Assembly (NCBI GenBank): GCA_012295275.1
Contig: CM022671.1
Coordinates: 23,282,822 to 23,346,821, forward strand
Direction of reading: 5' to 3'
Length of the DNA: 64,000 nt
Origin: Chrysomallon squamiferum
Taxonomy: Eukaryota > Mollusca > Gastropoda > Neomphalida > Peltospiridae
Numbering within the stretch: the stretch's first letter is position 1; each line of letters starts with the position of its first letter. The notes beneath the pieces are model-generated. The model was not told where the DNA came from, did not search any database, and saw nothing but the letters and a program-made list of their open reading frames with translations. The position numbers were made by a program, and so were the translations under genes. Shown piece by piece: positions 9,836-21,534 of the stretch.

Positions 9836-11030
9836 AGAGGTTACAAAGTGACTTAAAACAAACATCCATATTGCATCCAGTCATGCATAATGAATAATTA
9901 TCAATATTTGCTTGTCTCTTTAAAACTGGATAACGTGAACTGATATGGAAAACATTTCTTGCCTGAGCGGATGCATTGCGACACAATCGTTATTGTTTGT
10001 AATTTATGCACTAAAAATAACATCATTCATAATGAATACATACCTTTCTTCACCACCGGGAAAGTATCGTTTATATAAAAAAAAAAAAAAGATATTTTTG
10101 TAAAATGATATCAAAAGAACAAGCGTTGTAATAACATTTCTGCCTTACTCAAACAAATTTGTTTAAAAAAAAAAAACAAAAAAAAAAACGCCTTTAAACC
10201 ATTAATTCATATCTTAATCTTGAATAAATAAATCATTTCTTTACAGTTTTCTTAATCATAATCGAAGGAATTTTTTTTAGCCAGTATTGCGTAGGTTTAT
10301 GTCAATGTGGACATTTAAAAAAATATATTTAAAAAAAAAAAAAGAACATAAAAAAAATTTCAATTCTTTTAAGAAGCAGTCTATATCGGTTGAGGCATTG
10401 AAAGCACAGAGAAAAGAAATGTTTACCATTTCGTCTGCAAAAGAGGCGAGGCGACACGGAGTGAAAGAGTTTGACTAGATGACTCAAGATTGGGCAACGT
10501 CAAGCGCTGTCAATAAAGATGTGGTAACAAAATAACATTGATGACGTTCGGGAAAACAATGGCGGTGTGAATCGTTGGTCATGCATTGAGGTGATAATTA
10601 CTGTATTGTATTCATTCTGTTCTATTTATTTTATTTGACTTTTTTTTTTTTTTTTTTTTTTTTTCATGTTTGTGTCAAGTAACACTTCTTTTTTTTTTTT
10701 TTTTAAAAAGATTAAAAAATAAAATATTGTGTTGACTGTGACCACACCCTATCCAACGTGTTGGTAACAGTTGTTACGTGCCAGTGTTTTAATGTGTCCT
10801 GTGTTGTTCAGTATAAATATTTTAAAAGAAAGAAAGAAAAAAAACCACACACGGTTATTGTATAAATAAAACAAACCTGAAAGTTGTGAAAAAAATAAAT
10901 TTTTCTCGAGAAATAATTTGGCTGAAAGGTCGCGTTTTGGTTTATATTTTTGTCTCTTTCACTCAAAACGTCTCTCTCCAGTAACGTTAGATTTGGAAAA
11001 AAGCATGGTAAGATATGGTAATTAGGAATA
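9836..11030. other. AT-rich intergenic DNA
   Basis: Poly(A)/(T) runs lie at about 10077-10090, 10165-10188, 10331-10343, 10639-10664 and 10690-10704. A short balanced block lies at 10380-10570. No gene was recognised. Confidence 0.6.
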
Positions 11031-11036
11031 TTGGTA

Positions 11037-11079
11037 AATAATAATAATAATAATATTAATAATAATAATAATAATAATA
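11037..11079. repeat. AAT trinucleotide array
   Basis: An interrupted (AAT)n run that translates as a poly-Leu/Ile ORF on the minus strand. Confidence 0.88.
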
Positions 11080-11089
11080 CGAAAATTAT

Positions 11090-11876
11090 CACAGATTAAG
11101 TTGCTTCTTTTGTTTTCTAATTAAGAAGTGGGGTAGCATATATTTAATATTTGTGGTTTAGAACGGGACATAAAACGACTTACGAAAAGTGAAGTATCAT
11201 TATTATTATTTCTGGAATTCGTATTTATTTAAATTAAGACTAGTATGAAGTTTAATAAAACTGTTAAATAACAATCGTTGTTAACCAAAAAAAAAAAAAA
11301 AAAACGATGATCAGGAAATTTTATTTCTTTTTCCGACAGCATTTAAATTTTTGTATTAAATTAGGAAAAGCTCATAGTATTACAGTATTATTGCTATTTT
11401 GAAAATGACGCAAGTTTTGTAATAATGTCTGTATCACCTCTGAAAATGTACAGGCGTCTGACAGCATAATAATTGTTAATATGTGTCAGACGGTACTTTC
11501 CAACTGGTAACGTAAATATTAATTAAATAAAAGAAATTCCATGTCAATGTGATTGTTGTTGTCTTTAGTTTTTATATGTTTAATCATGCATGTACACACA
11601 CACACAATGCGCATTCACATACGTAAATTAATGCGTTCTCTGTGTTATAAATGTGAGTGCGCACGCAAACACACGCACCAACGCACAAACAGCAAAGAAG
11701 CGCAATCCACAGTTATGGTTTGGATATGCTAGTTTAACAAAAGAAAGGAACTCGGTATAAATTTCCAAGTATAATTATTTAAAAAGCTTATATCTAAACA
11801 ATTTTCGTTTTTTATTCCTATCTTATTATAATTTTTCTTCCTATTTACGTTTCTTTAATTATTATCCTTTAATTAT
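11090..11876. other. AT-rich intergenic DNA, nothing recognised
   Basis: Unique AT-rich sequence with one poly(A) run at about 11287-11304 and a short ACAC/GCAC-rich patch at 11590-11690. Confidence 0.6.
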
Positions 11877-12045
11877 AAATTAATAGATAAAAGAAAGACG
11901 GTATAAATAAATAAATAAGCATACATATGCAAATTAACCAAAATAAACGTCAAAGAAAATTATAAATAAATAAGAAAGTGATTTTGGTTATTTTACATAT
12001 ATGCTTATATCTTTATTTGTACCGTCTTTCATTTATTTACAATTT
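11877..12045. repeat. Long inverted repeat (foldback), arms about 66 bp
   Basis: The left arm is 11877-11944 and the right arm 11981-12045, with a 36-nt spacer. GAAAGACGGTA is read on + in the left arm (about 11892-11902) and as TACCGTCTTTC in the right (about 12020-12030). ATTAACCAAAAT likewise pairs with ATTTTGGTTAT. Arms match at most positions with a few mismatches and small gaps. This is far beyond simple-repeat self-complementarity. Confidence 0.8.
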
Positions 12046-12257
12046 ATTTCATTACTTACTTACTTACATATATACTAAAATATATCAAAACTAAACAAAT
12101 ATAATTAAATGACAAGGCTTACAGTGAATAATATATATATATTATATTTAAATGAATTTTGTCTTGTTATAAAATTATGTAGAGCATAAGATATAAATAA
12201 GAATATTACAAACACCACATACCATAGAAAAAAAAAAAAAGAGTAACACATTGTTTT

Positions 12258-12425
12258 CTTTTTATTTATTTATTTATTTATTTACTTATTTATATTGTTC
12301 ATGTTGTCGTTGTTGTTGTTGGAATGGAGGAGTGTGTATGTATGTATGTATACATGTGTGTATATATATGTATATATGTATGTATATATGTATGTATGTA
12401 CGTATATATGCATGTACGTACGTAT
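12258..12425. repeat. TTTA and TATG tetranucleotide tracts
   Basis: (TTTA)n at 12258-12295, GTT units, then (TATG)n-rich sequence to 12425. Confidence 0.88.
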
Positions 12426-12429
12426 TAAC

Positions 12430-13160
12430 AGATGCACTGAAATATATCCCACTAGTAGATCCTAAATAAAGCCCATTTTAGATATCCTTTCTTCAGACAA
12501 AAGAAAAATGGAATTAATAAAACTGTTTGTGTCAAAATGTCACTAGCATCAGAAAGTTAATTCTAAATAACATTTGCAAACAAGACAGCGATTAAGAAAA
12601 ACAGCCATGTAAACTCTGTCTTCGTTCAAATACCTGCAATCAATACTGCAAACAATAGCAATTCAGACGCGCGTCAACAAACAAGCCTCCCGCCTAGAAA
12701 AACATCAAATATAATTACTGCAGTCAGAATTAATTATTAATTCATGAACATAATCAAATTGTAACATTAATTAATGAAGAGTATGAACTGGTGATTGTTA
12801 TTGATGAAACAAAAACTACATCCGATGTCCTGGAACAATCATGTAATTGATCATTTTTCTATGTTTAGGATTATTCTTAAAGGAGATTCTCATGCAAAAT
12901 CTTCTTTTTTTTTTTTTTTTTTTTTTCTTTATAAAAGATGATTGATAAATTATTTTGGTTTATGTAATATTTGTCACTGTTATTCGGTTCAGTTACATTT
13001 TGTGAAAAAAATAGTGATTTTTTTATTATTAATTTTTTTTTTTAATTAGTCAGTTTTGAAGTACGAACTTAGCTGAATGAATGTGAAAAAAAAAAAAAAT
13101 AACATTGTGAAAAAAACAGATTTCTTAGTATTTGATCCTCTCATTCAGTAAACAGATTTA
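12430..13160. other. AT-rich intergenic DNA with TTAATTA-type sites
   Basis: Mostly unique. Several ATTAATT/TTAATTA homeodomain-type cores cluster at 12720-12780, and poly(T) lies at 12905-12926. No gene. Confidence 0.5.
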
Positions 13161-13165
13161 CATAC

Positions 13166-13166
<1 letters not shown>

Positions 13167-13211
<45 letters not shown>
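13167..13211. repeat. CA dinucleotide microsatellite
   Basis: Pure (AC)n, about 45 bp. Confidence 0.95.
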
Positions 13212-13217
<6 letters not shown>

Positions 13218-13499
13218 TGAAAGAGAAATTTCGTGATATATGCTGAAAACTGACATCGTCTCCAACAGATAACGGGTTACAGTCAGCTGCGGTCTGTTTT
13301 GCAGCACGCTGTAGAAATATGATAGGCGTGTTAATTAAACTCTCTAATTGTGTCGTGCTTCGGTCAGGTGAAATGGCACACGTTTCACTGATGTATTTGT
13401 GTTGTTAATGTGCTATTTTATTTATTGTCGAAAGCAATTGTTGTTTATTACATTTTGTATCCAAACAAAAGTCGGGGCCATGTCGGAAATATTTCAAAC

Positions 13500-13502
<3 letters not shown>

Positions 13503-13583
<81 letters not shown>
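13503..13583. repeat. CT dinucleotide microsatellite
   Basis: (TC)n with a single TG interruption near the 3' end. Confidence 0.96.
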
Positions 13584-13699
13584 GACCGTCTCTTATATAT
13601 TTATTCGTTTCTCTATTTATCAAAATTTTCAACATATACAAATACATTCCCACATCTATATCAGCCCTTGATGTTTTTTTTTTTTTTTGCCAAACAGTT

Positions 13700-14160
13700 T
13701 CGAACATTGTTATACGCACAAAACTATTATCGGGTTAGAATATCGGAGAATTGGTAGAGACGAGAATGAAAATGAAGTTCAAATTCTTAAGAGATTCCAC
13801 CCAAGTACATACGAGTAGGTCTAAAAGCACTGAAATCATTCGGGTAAAAAAAAAAAAAAAAATAAAGAGTAAAAGAGACAATTTAGAATAAATCTTGTGT
13901 AATGAGACTGCAATGATATCATCATTTTATCACCGGACTGACGTTTGACTGGAGAGTGAGTCCTGGTTACAGGAAGGTGTTGAAGGAAATGACGTCTTCA
14001 CATCCCGCGGGAAAGATAACGAAGTTACGTCGCTCTCGAGATCAAAACTCGTCAGGTTATTATCATGCAAATGTAATAAAAACAAAAATAATGATATAAA
14101 TGGTAATTAGAAAATGGAGAAGTATGGTTATTTTCTTCTTCCACGACAGATATTTATAAT
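13700..14160. other. Mixed unique sequence with small balanced block
   Basis: Complex sequence with CGGGAAAG and TGACGT-type cores at 13930-14050 lies between poly(A) (13847-13861) and AT-rich DNA. No gene was recognised. Confidence 0.35.
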
Positions 14161-14170
14161 AATATATATA

Positions 14171-14275
14171 AATGTATGTGTCTATCTGTCTGTTATCTGT
14201 TTATCTGTCTATTCTAGACAGGTGGATAAACAGACTGGGATATAGATATATACACATAGACACACACATACTATT
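14171..14275. repeat. Imperfect palindrome (about 50-bp arms)
   Basis: GTATGTGTCTATCTGTCTG and CTGTTTATCTGTCT on the left are mirrored by AGACAGGTGGATAAACAG and AGACACACACATAC on the right, around ATTCT at 14211-14215. Part of the match comes from the TCTG-type repeat, but CTGTTTATC/GATAAACAG is specific. Confidence 0.6.
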
Positions 14276-14299
14276 TATTATTACGAATTATTATTTATT

Positions 14300-15578
14300 A
14301 CGAATAAAAGTGTTAGAAAAGATTTGTAGGTAGTGATAAATAAGAAAATTACTTTATTTACATAACGGCTCTCAAAGAAAACATACATAGATAATAAAAT
14401 GTAATCCATATATATATTATATAGTATGAAAGATATACATCATTATTATATTGTTATCTTGTATTGTACAGATTTTGAGTAAAGGCCATTTCTTGTCATG
14501 CACAACGAGTGTTCAACTTACGGGTATAAATTATGCAGATATAAAAACACACACATTCACAGACACATGCGGACTGCACTGCACAAACACGCACAATTTG
14601 TTTGCCGTCACATATTCTTGCACGTGCAACATTTCTTCGTCTTGTTTAAAAAAATTATTCAAAAAAATCAAAAAAATTCAAACAACCAGTATAATTATTA
14701 GTGTTTTATTACTGTCGTACTTGTTTATTTTTGTTTCTTTTGTATTGTTTCTTTTTTCCCTCTTTATTCCAGGAAAGTAAATCAAATTAACACAAACTAA
14801 ATTTATCTGTTTTCAGTTTTCTATTCCAAACCATGTTTTTTTGTTGTTGTTTTTGTTTTTTTATTCACCGCTTTTGTTCGTTCTTATTCTTTCTTTCTTT
14901 TTTTTTTTTTTTATTTCTTTTTTATTTTAATGAATTGAAATCAAATCTAATTACTATGGCAACAAATGACGAATTCGTTTTGATCGCTCTCTCTCTCTCT
15001 CTCTTGTTTCGGGCTTCGTTCGGGGTTGAAACCAGCTTCATGGAGGACGTGGAAACCTTACCAACCAACGCGATCGATGTTGTCTAAATATCTCTCTTGA
15101 CGTCATCGAGCGAAATTACTTAAATTTTCTCTTTCCGATTTCTTCTAACCGATTTAAAGTTTGGGGCTTTTTCTTTCTAAATTTGTATTTTCCAAAAGCA
15201 GTTGATTGCCATATTAATTCGCTGTCCATGCAGGTGTACTGAATCAGCGGAATACGGTTAATAATTCTGGTTATATTGGTGGTTTCTATACGGAGCCTGC
15301 AATTCAGAGACAGTCGCTCAAAAGCTATTTCGTTTCTAAATTAAGATGTCATCAAAAAAAAATTGTGTTGATTTCGCTATTTGTGGAACTGCTGGGTCAT
15401 TTTGAACGGATGTAAACATCCTTTCAGTGTTCTACAACTGACACGATTGTTTTGTTTTCAAATCATTTATTTGACGCTTACAAATTATAAATACACTAGC
15501 GAAAACCTCAAAGAAATACAAATTAAAAGAAAATGAAATGGATTCACTGACTAAAACAGGCATATTCTTATATATACG

Positions 15579-15580
<2 letters not shown>
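14300..15580. other. AT-rich intergenic DNA
   Basis: T-rich in 14840-14940, and a CT run at 14988-15004. Balanced unique sequence lies at 15010-15120 and 15220-15450. One RFX-type site is listed separately. No gene was recognised. Confidence 0.55.
14950..14963. promoter_or_regulatory. RFX X-box-like motif
   Basis: ATTACTATGGCAAC differs from the X-box form GTNRCC(N2)RGYAAC at the first base and at one inner C. Confidence 0.4.
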
Positions 15581-15581
<1 letters not shown>

Positions 15582-15615
<34 letters not shown>

Positions 15616-15865
15616 TAGCATAAATACATTCATATATACATACATATCCTCACATACATACATAATATATATACATACATACATACATACATACATACAT
15701 CATACATACAATATATACATACATGCATACATAATATATATACATACATACATATATAAACATGAATACATACATGATTGCATATATACATACATACATA
15801 AATATATACATGCACTCACACAGTAACACACACACGCACACACCCACATGCACATACATACATTC
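15582..15865. repeat. CA then CATA/TATA microsatellite block
   Basis: Pure (AC)n at 15582-15614, followed by (ATAC)n and CACA variants. The Tyr/Met/Cys ORFs here are repeat translations. Confidence 0.93.
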
Positions 15866-15949
15866 ACATCACCCTTTAAATCACGTAATTTTCAAAAAAG
15901 GCACAGAACAAACAGCTTCAGAAGAACGTATTGAGTTTCAGTTCAAACA

Positions 15950-16270
15950 TTACCACAAACTAAACTGCAGTCGATGAACCACGTCAGACGCAGACAACGG
16001 ACCGACCTCTGCCTTCAGATTTCTCCTTCAGGACAACTTCTTTCATCGTCGCTGAGATACAAGTGCGTCGTATCGAAATTGGGATTATCGCCAAGCGCAG
16101 ACGCGATCTCCGTGGCAGTGATAACGGTGGCGTTCTGTTGGATTTACCCCGACCACAGGCAGATGGCGGTCCTATCTCACACTACACTGAATACAAGCTT
16201 TCCAAGGATGTCGATATTTCGCCAACTGGAGAGAAAAGATAAGGAAGAAAATCGATTTCGATTAAAATAT
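15950..16270. other. Non-repetitive island 7
   Basis: A balanced block ends about 80 bp before a 57-bp poly(T). It is open on + for 149 codons (15974-16423), but the frame runs into the poly(T) and shows no domain. A coding fragment cannot be excluded. Confidence 0.25.
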
Positions 16271-16347
16271 TCTTGCAAATCGCACAATGTTTTCGAATTG
16301 ATGGTCGGTCCTACAGTTTTTGGAATACTGTCAGAGAAGGAACACGG

Positions 16348-16348
<1 letters not shown>

Positions 16349-16405
<57 letters not shown>
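16349..16405. repeat. Poly(T), 57 bp
   Basis: An uninterrupted T run. On the minus strand this could be the A-tail of a retrocopy, but no insert or target-site duplication is visible. Confidence 0.95.
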
Positions 16406-16408
<3 letters not shown>

Positions 16409-16541
16409 CTTTGCGTAGCTTGAGGATGAAAATAAATGGTGGATGTGATCTTCAAGGAAGTGTTACTGTCTTTGATGTTTGCTTTCTGTACGTCTTTGTC
16501 ACTGATGGTTTTTCAGATCTGTGAAAAATTTGGCTAAATCT

Positions 16542-16574
16542 TCTCTCTCTCTCTCTCACACACACACACAGACA

Positions 16575-16611
<37 letters not shown>

Positions 16612-16622
16612 ACACACACATA
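16542..16622. repeat. CT-to-CA compound microsatellite
   Basis: (TC)n grades into (AC)n with a GACACATT interruption. Confidence 0.95.
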
Positions 16623-16639
16623 AATACATACACACATAA

Positions 16640-17149
16640 GAAGTGTAAGATTAAATTAAAATTTATACAGACTGGAATTAAAGAAGTATTCAAAATAAAA
16701 TGCAACGCAATAAAAACAACAAAACAAAAATGAAGGAAAAGTAATAATTCGTTGATAGTGCAAATATTTGTTCTTCCAATTTGTGTTTTCATATTTTTTT
16801 TTATTATACTTTAACCTTTTTTCCTGTGACTTAATTTAAAATAATAAAATATTAGTTATATTTTATGAAAATTGTTTTGTTTATCAATTCATATTCTTTA
16901 TTAATTTTTCATCTGTACAGTATTATGTTATTATTTTGTTTCATTTTATTTTTGCTTACTAATAATTTGATTCAATTCTGACTGTTTACTAACTTTACTC
17001 ATTAATTTTTTTATTTATTTATTTATTTATTTATTTGCTCATTCATTTATTATATAATACTAATTTATTTTACTTTTCAAAGTTAATTTACCAACATACT
17101 TACCGAATTAGATACTGTATTTAACTCATTTATTCATTCTTTCATAGAT
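16640..17149. other. AT-rich intergenic DNA
   Basis: AT-rich with (TTTA)n at 17007-17035. No gene or motif of note. Confidence 0.7.
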
Positions 17150-17385
17150 TCATTGAGTTGGTTCGTTGGTTAACTGAATAATATACTAATTTTTTAATTG
17201 CTTTGTTGGTAGGTTAGTTTATAGTTTGGATGATTGGCTAGTTGGTTGAGTTAATAGAATAGCAGGTTAGTTATTTAGTTGGTTAGTTTGTTCGTTGGAT
17301 GGGTGGCTAGATAGGTTGTTTTGGGGGTTTTCTGGTCGGTTCCTTGGTTTTGGCTGGTTTGGCAGGTCAGTTGGTTATTTAGACC
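17150..17385. repeat. Degenerate GGTT/AGTT tandem repeat
   Basis: GTTGGTT, GGTTAGTT and TGGCTGGTT units recur across about 230 bp without exact periodicity. It is an old, decayed 4-bp repeat with strong strand asymmetry (G and T rich). Confidence 0.65.
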
Positions 17386-17394
17386 TTCCTCCTC

Positions 17395-17760
17395 CTAAGT
17401 GTAGCATATTTCTTACAGAAAGCCGGTCAGATTTCTAAACGATAGAGGGCGCGCTGCTGAGTCTGGGCAGAGATAAAATCCAAATCTCATTAAATTCGGC
17501 GAGAACGCGAGATGATCGGAGCGTACTCTCATCAATACAGTGAATTGGCATCCGATGATGAACGCCATCAAGCGAACGGGCAACATAGCACTTCGAGAAT
17601 GCGCTAGCTGGAGCGAAAGATATTGGAGTTTGATGGACTTGGACATGTCAAGTATAAATAAAACAGAAAGTGTTAACGACGTGTTTCCATCTAGCGACTA
17701 GTTAGGAAAAGGAGCTCGTAAATGTCATTTTTTGAATATGTCGACAGTGATTTGTATCCC
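17395..17760. other. Non-repetitive island 8 with a CTCF-like core
   Basis: A balanced block begins right after the GGTT repeat. TAGAGGGCGC (17443-17452) matches the core of the CTCF motif. The minus-strand 77-codon frame is not recognisable. An insulator-type or enhancer element is one possibility. Confidence 0.33.
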
Positions 17761-17810
17761 AGTTTCAGACTTTTATGATTTTTTTTTCTCTCTCTCTCTC
17801 TCATCATCTT

Positions 17811-17844
<34 letters not shown>

Positions 17845-17913
17845 AAAAAAAAAAAAATTAGTTTTCGTAAGAGACGAGATTAAATCAAAATAGCTTTGCA
17901 CTTATAATGGGTT

Positions 17914-17952
17914 TTCTTCTTCTTCTTCTTCTTTCTTCTTCTTCTTCTTCTT

Positions 17953-17983
<31 letters not shown>

Positions 17984-18007
17984 TTATTATTATTATTATT
18001 ATTATTA
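17914..18007. repeat. CTT-to-ATT trinucleotide array
   Basis: (CTT)n switches to (ATT)n at about 17982. A poly(T)/poly(A) pair lies just upstream (17813-17857). Confidence 0.94.
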
Positions 18008-18128
18008 AAATGTTGTTTTTTTTCCTTGAAAGATTAAGCAACTTTTTTTTTCTTCAATTGGATAAAGCTGGTTATCATCAATGTCATATTTCCTCTCATT
18101 TTATATAGTGGTGTTAATTTGAAAATTT

Positions 18129-18167
<39 letters not shown>

Positions 18168-18178
18168 ATCTATGTGTG

Positions 18179-18212
<34 letters not shown>

Positions 18213-18270
18213 TGTATGTATGTATGTATGTATGTATGTATGTATGTATGTATATATATGTAAGTATGTA
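18129..18270. repeat. TA, TG and TATG microsatellite block
   Basis: (TA)n, (TG)n, then about 16 units of TATG. Confidence 0.95.
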
Positions 18271-18527
18271 TATTCAGACAATACTTTACAAACATTTCCA
18301 TTACCATCTTCTCATAAATACACATCTCTTTATGATGGAATGATCGGAAAACCTCGATATAGTCCGCATAATGTCGTAATAAAATATAACGTATTGTATT
18401 TCTAATTGAAAATAAAGCGGATTTAAATATATACATTATATTGTATTACAAAACGATGCGGAATGAAATTATACCAAAGTTTTCCGGTTAGCTAAAATGG
18501 AACATGAACGCGAGTCCATCTGAATTG

Positions 18528-18541
18528 GTTGCTATGGTAAC
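18528..18541. promoter_or_regulatory. RFX X-box motif
   Basis: GTTGCTATGGTAAC is a near-perfect inverted-repeat X-box (GTTGCT...GGTAAC) of the kind bound by RFX proteins. It lies in a short unique block, with a further GGCAAC half-site at about 18547-18552. Confidence 0.5.
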
Positions 18542-18559
18542 AGTTTGGCAACTGAACGA

Positions 18560-18640
18560 ATTCCTTTTCAGAAATGTCTATGAAAACCAACTGAAGTTTT
18601 GATAAAGCTTCTGTTTTTAAGTTTATATATATATAATACA

Positions 18641-18672
<32 letters not shown>

Positions 18673-19115
18673 ATTTTATTTTATGTATTGATAACAACTT
18701 TCTCTCCTATTCAGTGTATAAATATTTGTATTGTTTTAAATCAACTAAGCGCAATTTATATATAAACGCAAAAATATTTTATAAATTTCGGAATGCAGCT
18801 GAAGCCTATTTTCTGCGTAACACACAAAATTTCATATATGTTTAGTTGTTAAAAATAAAAGTATGTCGTCCACACATAGAAATGAAATTAAAGGGCGAAA
18901 AAGAAAAGTTTAAAAACCGGTGTTCAGTTTTTGGTTTCAAGTGTATTTTCAAATAATTTGAAACCCAAATAAATATGACATAAAGATTTACATATATAGG
19001 TGTATGCAGACTAGTTAGATTTTCATTGGTATGTTTTAATATTCAAAGTTCACATTATTCATATTAGTGAAACTTCTAACTTTTCAAATTGTCATCTGTT
19101 TCAAACATAACAACA
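18560..19115. other. AT-rich intergenic DNA
   Basis: Poly(T) at 18642-18667, otherwise unique AT-rich sequence without gene features. Confidence 0.65.
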
Positions 19116-19120
19116 ACGAC

Positions 19121-19126
19121 TACGAC

Positions 19127-19158
<32 letters not shown>

Positions 19159-19331
19159 CAACAAAAATTGTAATATAAATAATATTATTAACAACAACAA
19201 CAACAACAATAATAATAATGTAAATAATATAAATAATAAAAATAACGGAAACGACAACGGCAACAACTTCAACAGCACAACAACAACAACAACAACAACA
19301 ACAATAATAATAATAATAATAATAATAAAAT
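19121..19331. repeat. AAT/AAC compound trinucleotide array
   Basis: About 210 bp of alternating ATA and ACA units. The poly-Asn and poly-Leu ORFs here are artefacts. Confidence 0.95.
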
Positions 19332-19339
19332 GAATAATG

Positions 19340-19829
19340 AATATTTCTGTCATGCTTTGTGTTCTCTTATTTAGTCTGTAAACTCGGAACTCAGTACAAG
19401 AGATTAAAAACTTCCACGACTGAATATGTAAACATCAACATAATTATATTAAAAACGATTTCTTATTATATTTCGTCGTTACACTTGTGTATGTATATAT
19501 ATATACCTAACATTTATCATCCCCCAAACAAAATCATGCCAAAATACTGAATTCTCGAGCGAATACATAAATCTTTACTCGTTAGAGTTAATTGAAATAT
19601 TGAAGATTTATCATTCACTGTATGAAATGGAGAGAGAGAGAGAGAGAAAAAAATATAATCTTTGTTAACTAACGTCGCAGAAAACTGTAAAGAAAAAAAC
19701 AAATTAATATGAAAATAAGTTAACTAAGGGAAGGTGGTCACGAGTTGATGTTAATTATTTATTACTCAAGAGAAAAAAAAATCTTTATTTTTATTTTTTT
19801 TTTTTAAATATTATTTTGTAATTTATTGC

Positions 19830-19868
<39 letters not shown>

Positions 19869-20270
19869 TAATTACACTGGGAATGTTGTTTAATTTGTAT
19901 ATTTTTCCGTTATCTCATTTGTAATAGCTTGTAGTAATTTAATTGAATTTTGTTTAAATTTTTTTTTTTTTAATAAGGTGATGCTTAAAAAAGCCACCTA
20001 ATAAATAAAACCTGTTTTTAAAGTTTAAAAGATAAGACGGTCATCACCGAGATTGTAAATTTGTGAAATGTCTACTTTATCAATCACAAACTGTAAATCA
20101 CAAAATAATGATGTGCTTAACAAAATATTTGAAAGAATGATACTTTAATTAATAAAATGTCAAGGGATGCACTGATGCAGTTTTTACAAGATAAATTTTC
20201 ATATATTTTAAAACAGAACTGACGTTAATTATAGACACTATAGTAATAGAACTGAACGATATTAGAATTT
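19340..20270. other. AT-rich intergenic DNA
   Basis: Poly(T) at about 19795-19805 and 19838-19862, and a short GA run at 19630-19645. No gene. Confidence 0.65.
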
Positions 20271-20278
20271 TCATCACG

Positions 20279-20530
20279 CAGTTTTATTTCTAGTTTTCGT
20301 AACCAAGAAATTTTCAAAAGATTTTATTTAAGGGAAATATGTATGTCTGCCACTTGAAAAACTTTAATATTTTTAAAAGCAAAAATGAAATAATTTATTA
20401 CAATAAACATTAATTGAAAAAAAAAAACATTCAAAAGGATATTTTTTATTTTTTATTATGCATCTTTAATTTGCAGTTTTCGTAACCAATAAAATTTTAT
20501 AAAATTAATTTAAGAGACTTATATTTGTAA
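20279..20530. repeat. Diverged tandem duplication, about 180-bp spacing
   Basis: AGTTTTCGTAACCAAGAAA (about 20292-20310) recurs as AGTTTTCGTAACCAATAAA (about 20475-20493). Both are followed by TTTAAG(A/G)G-type sequence. The intervening DNA is AT-rich. Confidence 0.5.
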
Positions 20531-20539
20531 TTCCAAAAC

Positions 20540-20751
20540 CTTCATCATTAACAGAGCTACACCAAATTTTTCTTTTTCATTATATAATCTGGATTTATAT
20601 TCCCTACAAAATTAAATTGTTCTTTCAGAAAACATTTTGATGATGTTAGCTCAAAATAACTGAGTGTCGATAATTATTAATTTTCATTAATTTAATTCAT
20701 TTGATTTAATACTTAATTTTTAAATATATGAGCATTAAAAACAACAACAGC

Positions 20752-20784
<33 letters not shown>

Positions 20785-21200
20785 GAAATCCAGCCTTTAA
20801 TATCTATTCCAAATCTTAAGAAGTTCAAAATCTTATTTATGTAATATTTAACCATGAAATAAAGAAGAAAGTTTTTTCAAAATCTATTTGTAGAAAGATT
20901 CCTGAGATATTCTGCAATTTTCTAAAAGTTTAACATTTCATGTACAAATACTTACGTTGTCACGAAATTAAAAATTTGGCATGAAACTTCATGAATAAGA
21001 AAACAGAATTATTCCTTTGATTCTTTTCAATATTTATGTGGTTGCTTATAATTCTCTCTTTATTTTTCTGCGATGTAAAATATTTCCATACATAAATATA
21101 TATATATATATATCTTTTGCTTGATATCTCCAGTTTTAGTGTTTACATAAAAACTGAAAAAATTATAAACACTATTGGTATCGGAATGATATTTATAGAA
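20540..21200. other. AT-rich intergenic DNA with AAT array
   Basis: (AAT)n at about 20751-20783. Otherwise unique and featureless. Confidence 0.65.
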
Positions 21201-21205
21201 AACTG

Positions 21206-21530
21206 TATTTATTTATTTATTTATTTACTTACTTACTTATATATTTATTTATTCATTCATTTATTTGCTTATTTATTTATTATATTTATCTATTTATTGT
21301 TTTATATATTTATTTACTTACTTATTTTCTTATTTATTCACTTATTTATTTATTTACTTGCTTATTTATATATTTATCTTTTTATTTATTTATTTTATTT
21401 ATTTATTCATCTTTTAATTAAATTATTTATTTATTCATATAGTTACTTACTTACATATTTATTTCCTTACGTAGTTACATACTTACTTACATACTTACTT
21501 ACTTACTTACTTACTTACTTATCTATCGAT
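21206..21530. repeat. TTTA/CTTA tetranucleotide repeat, 325 bp
   Basis: Long interrupted (TTTA)n changes to (CTTA)n towards 21530. The 169-residue Leu/Ile/Tyr-rich ORF over it has a membrane-like composition only because of the repeat. Confidence 0.93.
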
Positions 21531-21534
21531 CAAA

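Noticed and set aside
15974-16423. 149-residue ORF as a gene
   Set aside because: Its end is poly(T)-encoded Phe and the rest has no recognisable domain. Kept only as an island.
19067-19353. Asn-rich and Leu-rich ORFs
   Set aside because: They are pure translations of AAT/ACA triplet arrays on both strands.
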